Source of the DNA: Acidobacteriaceae bacterium
Lineage (GTDB): Bacteria; Acidobacteriota; Terriglobia; Terriglobales; Acidobacteriaceae
Length of the DNA: 64,000 nt
Reading direction: 5' to 3'
NCBI GenBank assembly: GCA_030041515.1
Contig: JASHNS010000014.1
Location: 30,424-94,423 of the forward strand
A program made the position numbers and the translations under genes. Under the pieces are notes generated by a model, which saw only the letters and a program-made list of their open reading frames with translations, was not told the origin of the DNA and did not search any database. Positions 55,727 to 64,000 of the stretch are shown here, piece by piece; positions within the stretch are counted from its first letter, which is position 1, and every line of letters starts with the position of its first letter.

Positions 55727-57049
55727 TTACGCGCTGACTTCCGCCACGCGGCGTTCCAGATAATGCGAGCGCAGAGCAAATTCTTCCAGCTCCGCCTGAA
55801 AGCGGGGATCGGCAATGGCAATCAACGCTTCTGCCCGCTCGCGGAGCGATTTCCCGTGCAGGTTCGCGATTCCATGTTCGGTCACGACGTAATGTACATC
55901 CGCCCGCGACGTCACCACGCCGCCGCCCGGTTCCAGCACCGGCACGATACGCGAGACGCCCCCGTGCCGCGCCGTGGAAGGCAGAGCAATGATCGGTATC
56001 CCACCACGCGAGCGCGACGCCCCGCGGATGAAATCCAGCTGGCCGCCGAAGCCGCTGTAAGGCCGAGTGCCGATCGAATCCGCACACACCTGCCCTGTCA
56101 AATCCACCTGCAGCGCAGAGTTGATCGCCACCATGCGCTCGTTCTGCGCCACTACAAACGGATCGTTGGTATAGCTGATGGAGCGGAACTCGCAGATCGG
56201 GTTTTCGTGGATGAAGTCGAACAGCCGCCGCGTTCCCAGCACGAACGCAGCGACCGCTTTCCCGCGATGCAGCGACTTGCGCTCTCCGTTGATGACCCCG
56301 GACTCGATCAGTTCGATCACGCCATCGGAGAACATTTCGGTATGAATGCCGAGGCCGCGCTTGTCTCCCAGACACGCCAGCACAGCCTCTGGAATGCCTC
56401 CGATACCAGTTTGCAGGGTAGCGCCATCCGGGATCAGCGAAGCGACGTGTTCCGCCACGCGCAGATGCAAAGGCGTAAAGGATTCGGTGGGAAGTTCGAG
56501 CAGGGGATGCGACGTTTCCACAATCGCGGAAATCCGGCTCACGTGTACGAACGTATCCCCGTGCGTCCGCGGCATCTGATCATTGACTTCGGCGATGATG
56601 ATCGAGGCACAGCGCGTTGCAGTCAGCGTACAGTCCACGGTCGTCCCCAGGCTGACAAACCCATGTTCGTCCGGGGGCGATACCTGCATCAGCACCACAT
56701 CCAGCGGCAACGCGCCGCTGGTGAAGAGCCCCTCGATCTCGCTCAGGAAGATCGGCGTATAGTCTGCACGCCCCGCAGCAACGGCTTCGCGGACATTCGC
56801 CCCGAGGAACAGCCCACGATGGCGAAAATGCCCCTGATACTCAGGCTTCGTGTAATCGGCGCTGCCCAGAGTCATCATGTGGACGATTTCCACGTCGCGC
56901 ACCTCAGGCGCCCGCGCCACAAGTGCCTGTACGAGAACAGAGGGCGTGCCACATCCCGACTGAATCCAGACCCGGGCCCCCGACAGGACCGCCCCCAGAG
57001 CCTGCTCGGCCGTTGTGCAGCGCGCCCGGTATTCGTCTTTCCAGCTCAT
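55727..57049 (-). CDS. acetyl-CoA hydrolase/transferase family CoA-transferase
   Basis: 440 residues, similar to 4-hydroxybutyrate/acetate CoA-transferases. [16 protein letters not shown] at the start, [33 protein letters not shown] (catalytic Glu in EMFSDG), and [15 protein letters not shown] and [13 protein letters not shown] in the second domain. It moves CoA between acids via a glutamyl-CoA intermediate. First gene of the operon, ribosome site GGAGG. In this context it would release the branched acid and conserve the thioester as acetyl-CoA. Confidence 0.88.
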   Translation of the reverse strand: MSWKDEYRARCTTAEQALGAVLSGARVWIQSGCGTPSVLVQALVARAPEVRDVEIVHMMTLGSADYTKPEYQGHFRHRGLFLGANVREAVAAGRADYTPIFLSEIEGLFTSGALPLDVVLMQVSPPDEHGFVSLGTTVDCTLTATRCASIIIAEVNDQMPRTHGDTFVHVSRISAIVETSHPLLELPTESFTPLHLRVAEHVASLIPDGATLQTGIGGIPEAVLACLGDKRGLGIHTEMFSDGVIELIESGVINGERKSLHRGKAVAAFVLGTRRLFDFIHENPICEFRSISYTNDPFVVAQNERMVAINSALQVDLTGQVCADSIGTRPYSGFGGQLDFIRGASRSRGGIPIIALPSTARHGGVSRIVPVLEPGGGVVTSRADVHYVVTEHGIANLHGKSLRERAEALIAIADPRFQAELEEFALRSHYLERRVAEVSA

Positions 57050-57285
57050 GGGGCGGTGCCTCCGTCAACGACGGGATGGCTTACGAAGACGCGCATCTGC
57101 CTTTCTCCCAAAACGGCTAAAGGTACGCCCCCGCCAGGACGCATCGCAGTGATGGCCGTCACCCGGCACGTTAGCGGCTACCTCATCAGAATCAGCAATT
57201 TGCTGCGGGTGTTCACGGACTGGCGAGCTACGGTGCCCGGAAGCGCGAAGTTGACTGCAGGGCCGGCTTTGACCGGGCGCCGCGC

Positions 57286-58494
57286 CTACCAGTCGGCCAT
57301 GGTTCCATCACGCTTGCGCAGCACCGGCAGATAAGCCCGCTGGTAGGGGTACTTGGCCGCGAGCCTTTCGTCCAGGTCCACGCCCAGCCCCGGCGCTTCG
57401 CCCGGATACATATATCCGTCGTCGAACCGATAGGCATGCGGGAAAACCGCATCCGTCTCGGCACTGTGTGGCATGTGTTCCTGGATACCGAAGTTGTGGA
57501 TGGCGATGTCAAAATGCAGCGCAGCGGCCATGCATACCGGGGACAGGTCGGTCGCGCCGTGGCAGCCCGTCCGCACATGATAGAAGGCGGCGAAATCCGC
57601 AGTTTTCTTCAGGGCGGTAAAGCCGCCCGCATGCGTCAGCGTCAGCCGTACATAGTCGATCCACTGGTTGCGGATCAGATCGTGCACATCCCAGATGGAG
57701 TTCAGCGCCTCGCCGGTCGCAAGTGGAGTGGTCGTGTGCTCGCGAATCACCCGAAAGCCCTCCTGGAATTCCGCAGGCACAGGATCCTCCATCCAGAACA
57801 GATGAAAGGGTTCCAGCTCTTTGCCGAGACGCGCAGCTTCAATCGGGGTCAACCGATGGTGACAATCGTGCAGAAGGTGCAGATCGTCCCCGAACTGTTC
57901 GCGGACTTGCGCAAACAGCTTCGGAACATGCAACAGGTATTTCTCAGTCGACCACCGGCTCTCGCCGGGTAATCCGCGCTCTGCGGGCTCGTACGGCTGA
58001 GCGCCTTTGGGAACGCCGTACGTTGCATCCAGCCCGGGAATACCACTCTGCACGCGAATCGCACGATATCCCATCTGCCGATGCCGCGCGACATCGTCGA
58101 ACACCTCTTCGATCTCGTTGCCGTGCGCGTGGCAGTAGACCAGCACGCCCTCACGGCTGCGTCCGCCCAGCAGGTTGTAGACGGGCGTATTGAGCGCCTT
58201 GCCCTTAATGTCCCACAGGGCCATATCAACGGCACCAATCGCGGACATGGTCACAGGCCCGCGCCGCCAGTACGCCCCACGATAGAGATATTGCCAAACA
58301 TCTTCGGTCTGGAAGGGATCTCGACCGACGAGGCACGGAATCACGTGCTCATTCAGATAAGCCGCAACGGCGAGCTCGCGCCCATTGAGGGTGCCGTCTC
58401 CCAGCCCGCAAATCCCTTCGTCCGTTTCGATCTTCAGCGTGACGAAGTTTCGCCCCGGCGAACAGATGTTGACAGACGCGCTGCGGATTTTCAT
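57286..58494 (-). CDS. manD: D-mannonate dehydratase, enolase superfamily (ManD/RspA)
   Basis: 402 residues. [75 protein letters not shown] (metal-ligand/catalytic region), [20 protein letters not shown] and [19 protein letters not shown] are characteristic of ManD. It dehydrates D-mannonate to 2-keto-3-deoxygluconate with Mg. Overlaps the GH67 gene by 4 bases, which places it downstream of glucuronate release. It is unrelated in fold to the UxuA encoded at 4653. Confidence 0.92.
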   Translation of the reverse strand: MKIRSASVNICSPGRNFVTLKIETDEGICGLGDGTLNGRELAVAAYLNEHVIPCLVGRDPFQTEDVWQYLYRGAYWRRGPVTMSAIGAVDMALWDIKGKALNTPVYNLLGGRSREGVLVYCHAHGNEIEEVFDDVARHRQMGYRAIRVQSGIPGLDATYGVPKGAQPYEPAERGLPGESRWSTEKYLLHVPKLFAQVREQFGDDLHLLHDCHHRLTPIEAARLGKELEPFHLFWMEDPVPAEFQEGFRVIREHTTTPLATGEALNSIWDVHDLIRNQWIDYVRLTLTHAGGFTALKKTADFAAFYHVRTGCHGATDLSPVCMAAALHFDIAIHNFGIQEHMPHSAETDAVFPHAYRFDDGYMYPGEAPGLGVDLDERLAAKYPYQRAYLPVLRKRDGTMADW

Positions 58495-61040
58495 GGTGTC
58501 GGCTTCCCCTGCGATTCCGGAATCATGGAGATGTAGTCGATGGGCGCGGGCTCGCTGCCGTTCGGATCGCCCTCAATCGTCATCACATCGCCCGGTCGCA
58601 GCGGCACGCCATGCAGCGTATACCGCACGGCGGTGTCCCCGCTCGGCGCATCACCCGGCAGCGACCGATCGGCTTTCCACGTCGCCAGCGTCTGGTGGTT
58701 CAGCCGCAAATCGAAGGTCGAGACGCCGTCGTTGTAGTCGAAATACTGCACAGCCACGGTGTACCAGCCAGCCGGACGGGCGAACGTTGCCGATGCCGTG
58801 CAAACCGCGTGGTTCTCGCAAACATACGCCTTGCCTCCTGATGCCGACTCCCACGGATGTACTTCCACCGGCGTGTAACCGCCGAGCCGCATCTGCGCGG
58901 CAGGGATGCGACTCGGATAGTGACCCACGCGGCCGAGCTCATCGGGAATTCCAGAAGTCCGCAAAAACCAACGCGTAATCGCATCCCGCCACTCGATCGC
59001 TTCGCCTGCCTGATATTGCAGCATATCCAGCGTCGACTCATACGGCCGCGGCGGGAGCAGCCCGCGCAGGGTCTTCCACTGCCGCACCAGACCGGCAGCT
59101 TCCTGCGCCCCTTCATAGTGCAGGTTGTAAATCTCCTGGATTACGGTTTGGCCATTGTGCAGGCGGTAGGTGTAGGGCACGTGATGCATGAACAGCAGAA
59201 GATTATCCGGGCACGTTTTGAGTGACTCATAGGTCTCCGCGTCCTGCGGTGGATATTGCCCGATAAAGCCCGTTCCGGTCGCCGTTGTTCGATCCATGCC
59301 CACGCCGGTCCGCGTGGCGCGAATCCACTGGCCCCAGCCGTTGTTCTCCTGCGACTGCGGCGCAGGTCCGTAGTGCGACCCCGTGATGTTGGTGAGCGTC
59401 TGCAACCCGAGCGGTCCTGTGTAGCGCTCATACATCGGCCAGGAGGACATCAGCATCCGGCTCAACGTGCTCACGACGCGCGGGTCATCGTTGAAGGAGA
59501 GACGGATCCAGTCTCTCGCGATCGCATCGGCCCGCGTATTCGGATTCCATGCCAGCCGCCCAAAGCCATACAGATTCGCGAGCGCCAGGTCGCTGCCCAG
59601 CCAGTTTTGATCTCTCCCCACGCAGGTCACTCCCACAAAGCCGCTCAGCGGTCTGTGGAAGGTCTTCCCGGTGACGATCTGGCTCAGCGGCGTGAACCGG
59701 TTATCCACATGAAAATTGAAGTCGAGATACGTTTGCCACTGCGCGGGCAGGTAGACCAGTTGATGCTGCTGGCCCATGTATTCCTGCGTCACTTCCAGCT
59801 CAACGGCAGTATTTGTCTGTCGGAGGCCCGCAAAGAGCGGCGAAACCGGTTCGCGCACCTGAAAATCAATGGGACCGTTCTTGATCTGGATGACGACATT
59901 CGAGGCAAACTGCCCATCGAGCGGATGAAAAATGTCGTAGGCGGCCTTCGCGCGGTCTGCCTTCATGTCATGCCAGTTCAGGTGATGGTTGTAGACAAAT
60001 GCGCGATACATCAGCACGCCGCCATGCGGCTTCAGCGCTGCAGCCAGCATATTCGCCGCTGCCACGGGCGTCTGGCCGAACTGGGAGGGGCCCGGCTCGC
60101 CTTCGGAGTCCGCCTTGACCACGAAGCCACCGAAATCTGGAATGGCGGCATAGATTTCATCCGCTTTGGCTCGCCACCACGCGGCGACTTTCGGATCAGC
60201 TGGGTCGAAAGTGTCGAGGCCGCCGATGATCTGCGGGCTGCTCAGGTTGATCGCCAAAGAGAGCCGCACGCCCCACGGGCGAAACACATCCGCAATCCTC
60301 GCGAGCTGGCGAATCATATCCGGCTTAAGAAAATTCGGATCTGCGTTGACGTTATTGATCGTGCAGCCATTGATGCCGAGCGATGCCAGCAGGCGCGCGT
60401 AGTCGCCCGCACGCGTCAGGTCGCTGCGCACCGCTCCCTTGTCGAAGAAGATGGAGCGTCCCCCGTAGCCGCGCTCGATGCTGCCATCCAGATTGTCCCA
60501 TTCGTTCGTCCACCGGATGGGTGCGGCGGGCGAGTTCACGCCCTGCATCGACGCGAAGCTGCGACCTCCGGCCATTCCGAGCAGCAGATGAAAAGCTCCG
60601 TACAGGATGCCGCGCGGGTCGTCTCCGTCGATGAGCCAGTAGGTGTGCCCATTCGCGAAATACGTGGCCAGTGCGAAGCCCTCGGCCCCGATCGCCGGAG
60701 GTTGATAGGAGGGAAATGCGTGTTGCAACTCCTCGCTCGTCCCCAGTACCCACGCGTCGTCCGCGGGAATCGCCATCTCCGCCCGCAGGCTGCGATGCAG
60801 CAGGGAGCCGACGCCGTGCAGCATCTCCCTCTGCGCGCTGGCTGCAACCGGTGATGTGTCGAGCGTGACGATGGCGCCGGGCATCTGCGCATATCCGGCG
60901 CGAAGATCGTTGTGCAGAGGCGGCGCATAGCGCAGCCACGCCTGGTCTTCCTTCTGCTGAGCGTTCACCGAAAGCGGCGCATACAGGCCGATGACGATCA
61001 GCAGAAACGCAAGATAGCGGTGCATTCGCCGCAAATTCAT
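58491..61040 (-). CDS. GH67 alpha-glucuronidase, secreted
   Basis: About 849 residues from ATG 61040, which opens a signal peptide ([20 protein letters not shown]); the upstream 25 codons are not supported. GH67 features: [69 protein letters not shown] (acid region), [65 protein letters not shown] beta-sandwich of ~170 residues at the C-terminus completes it. It removes 4-O-methylglucuronic acid from xylo-oligosaccharides. Coupled to manD (ATGA overlap), thus release and catabolism of glucuronate in one transcript. Confidence 0.92.
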   Translation of the reverse strand: MNLRRMHRYLAFLLIVIGLYAPLSVNAQQKEDQAWLRYAPPLHNDLRAGYAQMPGAIVTLDTSPVAASAQREMLHGVGSLLHRSLRAEMAIPADDAWVLGTSEELQHAFPSYQPPAIGAEGFALATYFANGHTYWLIDGDDPRGILYGAFHLLLGMAGGRSFASMQGVNSPAAPIRWTNEWDNLDGSIERGYGGRSIFFDKGAVRSDLTRAGDYARLLASLGINGCTINNVNADPNFLKPDMIRQLARIADVFRPWGVRLSLAINLSSPQIIGGLDTFDPADPKVAAWWRAKADEIYAAIPDFGGFVVKADSEGEPGPSQFGQTPVAAANMLAAALKPHGGVLMYRAFVYNHHLNWHDMKADRAKAAYDIFHPLDGQFASNVVIQIKNGPIDFQVREPVSPLFAGLRQTNTAVELEVTQEYMGQQHQLVYLPAQWQTYLDFNFHVDNRFTPLSQIVTGKTFHRPLSGFVGVTCVGRDQNWLGSDLALANLYGFGRLAWNPNTRADAIARDWIRLSFNDDPRVVSTLSRMLMSSWPMYERYTGPLGLQTLTNITGSHYGPAPQSQENNGWGQWIRATRTGVGMDRTTATGTGFIGQYPPQDAETYESLKTCPDNLLLFMHHVPYTYRLHNGQTVIQEIYNLHYEGAQEAAGLVRQWKTLRGLLPPRPYESTLDMLQYQAGEAIEWRDAITRWFLRTSGIPDELGRVGHYPSRIPAAQMRLGGYTPVEVHPWESASGGKAYVCENHAVCTASATFARPAGWYTVAVQYFDYNDGVSTFDLRLNHQTLATWKADRSLPGDAPSGDTAVRYTLHGVPLRPGDVMTIEGDPNGSEPAPIDYISMIPESQGKPTP

Positions 61041-61151
61041 CTGCCTGATCCTGAAGGTGAGAGACGGCTGCCCCAATACCCGCAAAAATGTCGGATCCGC
61101 CCTTTGCGTCCGCAACTCGTCCGTCTCACCCTGGCGTGCATCTGCCGAACC

Positions 61152-62390
61152 TCAGCCATTTTTTCCTGACCCACCCGGACGAAGCCGGCGAATTTCAGTT
61201 GAACGAGCCTCGCGCGGCGCCCCCCGCTGGAATACCAACGCTGCAGCACCGCGCAGCCGCGCAATGTCGCCCTCGCGCACGGGGCGCACCGCCGGAGGCA
61301 CCCCGGCCAGCGTGAGATCGGCGACTTCTTTCTCGATAATCGGGGTGTAGCGATGCCAGGCCGGCGTAATCTCGCCCGCGATCAGGATCGTGCTCGGCGA
61401 GAGCCCCGCGATCAGGATGCGGAGCCCCCGGCCGATCCACGTCGCCTGCTGCGCCAGAGCCCGCGCCGCTGCCCGATCGCCCTCCTCTGCCAAATTCAGC
61501 AGTTCGTGGAAGCTGATCGTTTTCGATTCCGGCGCCAGATCGCGGTAATAGCGGAGCGCGGCACGTGAGGACGCAAACGTCTCCCAGCATCCCTTCTGCC
61601 CGCAGGCACAGTGTGGGCCCGCCGGATCGATGGGAACATGCCCAAACTCGCCGGCCACGCCGTGATGCCCGGACACCATTTGCCCATTCGCGAAAATACT
61701 GGTGCCGACGCCCTCCGATACGGTGACCAGCACTGCATCGCGCACGCCATCCATGCGGCCGAACGTCAACTCTGCCAGCAACGCAGCGGTCGCGGCATTC
61801 TCCAGCTGTACGGGGAGCCCCATCTTTTTCTCAATCATCTTCTTCAGGTTGAAGTCGGGCCACCGCAGGTTGGGGGCAAAGATCAGACGGTGCGTCGCTG
61901 GGTCTACGCGGCCAGGCAGGCTGATGCCGATGCCTTCGGTGGATTTTCCCGGAAGGGCATCCAACAGGCGGCGCATGCTCTGCACCATAACCCGGGTTGA
62001 GCCAGCCGCGTCAGACGAGAGAGGCGTCTGAGCACGCAGGAGCACGCGTCCGTTCAAATCGACCACCGCCACCGTGGCCTGGCGGGGATGGATGTCAACG
62101 GCTACAGCGATGAGGTCCTCATTCAGCCCCAGCATGGTTGGCCGCCGGCCGCGTGGCGCTGAGGCCATCGCACCCTCGCGCACCCACTTTTCCCCGATCA
62201 GTTGTTCCACGATCTGCGAAACCGTGCTGCGCTGCAGTCCGGATCTGCGCGCCAGGTCCGCGCGCGAGATGGGCTGGCTGGTCCGAATCAGTTCCAGCAC
62301 AATGTCGCGATTGATGCGCCGTGCTGTTTCGCTGGAGGCGACCTGTACATGGCTCAGGTCAACGCGCCGGATTCCGGCTGCGTGTTTCAC
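61152..62390 (-). CDS. ROK family transcriptional repressor
   Basis: About 412 residues from GTG 62390; a TTG at 62504 would add an unconserved 38 residues. N-terminal winged helix: LELIRTSQPISRADLARRSG, LQRSTVSQIVEQLIGEKWV. Then the ROK fold with VAVDIHPRQATVAVVDLNG, LENAATAALLAELTFG, VTVSEGVGTSIFANGQ and the zinc site GEFGHVPI...CACGQKGCWETFAS. ROK repressors bind an operator and respond to a sugar or sugar phosphate. Lying between an SDR gene and GH67/manD on the same strand, it most likely controls this glucuronoxylan unit. Confidence 0.9.
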   Translation of the reverse strand: MKHAAGIRRVDLSHVQVASSETARRINRDIVLELIRTSQPISRADLARRSGLQRSTVSQIVEQLIGEKWVREGAMASAPRGRRPTMLGLNEDLIAVAVDIHPRQATVAVVDLNGRVLLRAQTPLSSDAAGSTRVMVQSMRRLLDALPGKSTEGIGISLPGRVDPATHRLIFAPNLRWPDFNLKKMIEKKMGLPVQLENAATAALLAELTFGRMDGVRDAVLVTVSEGVGTSIFANGQMVSGHHGVAGEFGHVPIDPAGPHCACGQKGCWETFASSRAALRYYRDLAPESKTISFHELLNLAEEGDRAAARALAQQATWIGRGLRILIAGLSPSTILIAGEITPAWHRYTPIIEKEVADLTLAGVPPAVRPVREGDIARLRGAAALVFQRGAPREARSTEIRRLRPGGSGKNG

Positions 62391-62507
62391 GGTCTCTCTG
62401 TCACCCGCCCATGTGGCCGGAGCCAAGCGTCCCTCCTGTCGATGGCGGATTGAGCTTCTGTGCCCGGAGCAATTCCACTGTACACTGCCCGAACAGCGAC
62501 ACAAGCG

Positions 62508-63311
62508 CTATTGATTGACGCCGCTCGCGAGATATCCACCATCCACGGCAAGAATCTGCCCCGTGATGAAGGATGCGCTCTCTGACGCAAGAAAAACCGC
62601 GGCGCCCGCCAGTTCATCGAGCCTGCCAAATCGCCGCATGGGCGTGCGCATCAGCACTTCGCGGCCGCGCGGAGTCGCGTCCAGCAGCTCCTCGTTCAGC
62701 GGCGTGGGAAAGAACCCCGGGGCAATCGCGTTCACGCAAACCCCGTGCTGCGCCAGTTCGATCGCCAGGGATTTTGTCAGCGCGCCCACGCCGGCCTTGC
62801 TCGCGCCATAGGCCGCGACCTCGCAAAATGCAACGAATGTGGCCAGCGATGCGATGTTGATGATCCGTCCCCACCGCCGCTCGACCATGCCAGGCGCAAA
62901 CACCTGGCAGGCCCGAAGGGTTCCCGTCAGATTGGTTTCCATAATCGACGTCCAGGCTTCCTCAGGACATTGAAGCGTCGGCACGCGGAGAGTCATCCCG
63001 GCTGCGTTCACCAAAATGTCGACCTGGCCGAAGGCAGACATCATCTCGGTCTGCAGGTTCTTCAGCGAAGAACGATCCAGCACGTCAGCAGGCCTTTCCA
63101 GCGTCCGCCTGCCGCATTCCCGAATTTCCGCTGCCACGTTGGCAACTTCCTCACGTCTTCGGGCGCTGGCCACCACATCGGCTCCGGCCTCCGCCAGCGC
63201 CAGAGCAATCGCTCGCCCAATCCCGGAAGTCCCCCCGATTACAAGCGCCGTGCGGCCGCTAAGGTCAAAACGTTCCGCCGCCACCCGTCGTTCGCATTTT
63301 GTTGTGCACAC
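62508..63311 (-). CDS. SDR family oxidoreductase
   Basis: 267 residues from GTG 63311, or about 258 from a later in-frame GTG; no ATG precedes the Rossmann start. VIGGTSGIGRAIALALAEAG is the cofactor loop, NAAG follows, the catalytic set is Ser in IINIASLAT, YGASK, and the end shows PGFFPTPLN and VDGGYLASG. Similar to gluconate 5-dehydrogenase/fructuronate reductase-like SDRs. The position ahead of ROK, GH67 and manD makes a fructuronate-to-mannonate step plausible, which would link glucuronate to ManD; an isomerase (UxaC) is missing from the window. Confidence 0.85.
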   Translation of the reverse strand: MCTTKCERRVAAERFDLSGRTALVIGGTSGIGRAIALALAEAGADVVASARRREEVANVAAEIRECGRRTLERPADVLDRSSLKNLQTEMMSAFGQVDILVNAAGMTLRVPTLQCPEEAWTSIMETNLTGTLRACQVFAPGMVERRWGRIINIASLATFVAFCEVAAYGASKAGVGALTKSLAIELAQHGVCVNAIAPGFFPTPLNEELLDATPRGREVLMRTPMRRFGRLDELAGAAVFLASESASFITGQILAVDGGYLASGVNQ

Positions 63312-63313
63312 AA
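63302..63313. promoter_or_regulatory. small palindrome at the SDR start
   Basis: TTGTGCACACAA is a perfect 12-bp inverted repeat covering the GTG start of the SDR gene. It may be the operator of the adjacent ROK repressor, though a chance palindrome is possible. Confidence 0.25.
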
Positions 63314-63360
63314 ACTAATTGTATCGCAAACTGCAAGGATGACAGGCGCGCGCGGGTGGG

Positions 63361-64000
63361 CTAGTGGTTCGCGCTCTTCAGAAGGGCGGGAATGTAGAAG
63401 TGGAAGAACCGATCCGAATCCGAGCGCAGGCAGACGTCAACGTTGGGCGGTCCGTCGGCAATGCGCGTATAGCCCTTGTCATCCACGACGATCCGCATCG
63501 GCCGCGTCGGACAGAGGCTGGGCTCAATCGTGGCCGCCACCGCCATCGCATCGAACAGGGTTGGGGTGGGATTCTGGGTGGCATACGACCACTCGGCATA
63601 CAGTGAGTTCAACGCGTCAGTGACGGGCGTGTCCCGGCTAAAGAGCGTGGATCGCAGCACTTCATCCAGTTTTAACTGCGTGGAATCGAGCGGCATCATC
63701 GTGATCGGCACTCCCGCATCGAACAGAGCCTGCGACGCAGGAATGTCCTGGGCGACGTTATATTCCGCGTCGGGACCATGGCTGGGCAGGTAACCGAGAT
63801 CGCCGTAACCGCGATGGATCGACCCGCCCATCAGCACGATGCGCTTCAGTTCGTGAAACTCAGTGGGATCCTGCTGTAAAAGCGCTGCAACATTACTATA
63901 CGGAGCGATGGCAATCAGCGTGATCTCCCCGGGATTGCGCCGGATCAGATCACGCATGAAGTCGATGGCATTGGGAAAGCCGCCTGCCGGCGCCGGCCAC
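63361..64000 (-). CDS. nucleoside hydrolase (IunH/RihA-like), 5' part missing
   Basis: The frame runs in from the right edge (WPAPAGGFPNAIDFM...) and stops at 63361, so about 213 C-terminal residues are visible. ITLIAIAPYSNVAALLQQDP, KRIVLMGGSI, EYNVAQDIPASQALFDAGVP and TLFDAMAVAATIEP (Asp ligand of the Ca site) are those of inosine-uridine-preferring nucleoside hydrolases. They split ribonucleosides into base and ribose. The N-terminal DTDxGxDDA Ca-binding motif lies outside. Same strand as the SDR/ROK operon but separated by 49 bases and not obviously part of it. Confidence 0.85.
   Translation of the reverse strand, partial: WPAPAGGFPNAIDFMRDLIRRNPGEITLIAIAPYSNVAALLQQDPTEFHELKRIVLMGGSIHRGYGDLGYLPSHGPDAEYNVAQDIPASQALFDAGVPITMMPLDSTQLKLDEVLRSTLFSRDTPVTDALNSLYAEWSYATQNPTPTLFDAMAVAATIEPSLCPTRPMRIVVDDKGYTRIADGPPNVDVCLRSDSDRFFHFYIPALLKSANH

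Noticed and set aside
55440..56375. 311-codon minus-strand frame containing the ferredoxin
   Set aside because: The part above 55715 overlaps the CoA transferase gene in another frame and has no content; ATG 55715 has a strong ribosome site.
1..64000. CRISPR arrays, rRNA genes and complete insertion sequences
   Set aside because: No regularly spaced repeats, rRNA signatures or transposase genes were seen.

Overview
The window reads as chromosomal DNA of a GC-rich saprophytic bacterium of the phylum Acidobacteriota (Terriglobia/Acidobacteriaceae type). I infer this from the combination of an Oar-like TonB-dependent receptor with an N-terminal carboxypeptidase-regulatory domain, an ADOP-type MacB/FtsX permease, a very long secreted NHL/Ig-repeat protein ending in an MNGCGG segment, many Tat-exported glycosidases, and the N-terminus of an integrase type I associate with this phylum. 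No database search was possible, so the taxonomic call is inference.

Layout. 0-1 kb: 5' part of a GH31 glycosidase on the minus strand. 1.3-3.5 kb: a PD-(D/E)XK nuclease-like gene with an apparent frameshift, overlapping a Y-family DNA polymerase. 3.7-9.6 kb: two plus-strand sugar operons (SMP-30 lactonase, UxuA mannonate dehydratase, SDR; then ROK kinase and a large ManA-like isomerase). 9.7-18.2 kb: minus-strand TonB receptor and an operon of two cupin phosphoglucose isomerases, a Tat-exported six-hairpin glycosidase and a secreted DUF protein. 18.4-20.6 kb: sugar MFS transporter and a DeoR/GlpR-type regulator. 20.8-28.5 kb: a second six-hairpin glycosidase, esterase, a second DUF paralogue, a mutarotase-fold protein and a GH31 enzyme. 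Related sequence elements in front of most of the units between 1 and 21 kb look like operators for the local DeoR regulator, so this looks like one polysaccharide/uronate utilisation locus with its own regulon.

28.7-34.8 kb: a stretch bounded by an exact 30-bp direct repeat. One copy is the 3' end of an intact tRNA-Leu(CAG) gene, next to the truncated N-terminus of a tyrosine integrase: the remains of an integrated element. Inside are a HugZ-like protein and a compact phosphorelay cluster (sensor domain protein, PAS histidine kinase, Rcp1-like response regulator, REC-PAS kinase). tRNA-Leu is followed by a 77-residue DHp-like protein and by ssrA (tmRNA).

36.2-50.5 kb: a secreted NHL/Ig-repeat protein with a small beta-barrel partner, a GH29 fucosidase, an ADOP permease, another GH31 and a DHA2-type efflux transporter. 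50.6-57.0 kb: a tight six-gene minus-strand operon (CoA transferase, ferredoxin, 2-oxoacid:ferredoxin oxidoreductase alpha and fused beta-gamma, branched-chain aminotransferase, glutamate dehydrogenase) that spells a complete oxidative amino-acid pathway to acyl-CoA, reduced ferredoxin and free acid. 57.3-63.3 kb: glucuronoxylan module (SDR, ROK repressor, GH67 alpha-glucuronidase, ManD mannonate dehydratase). 63.4-64 kb: 3' part of a nucleoside hydrolase gene.
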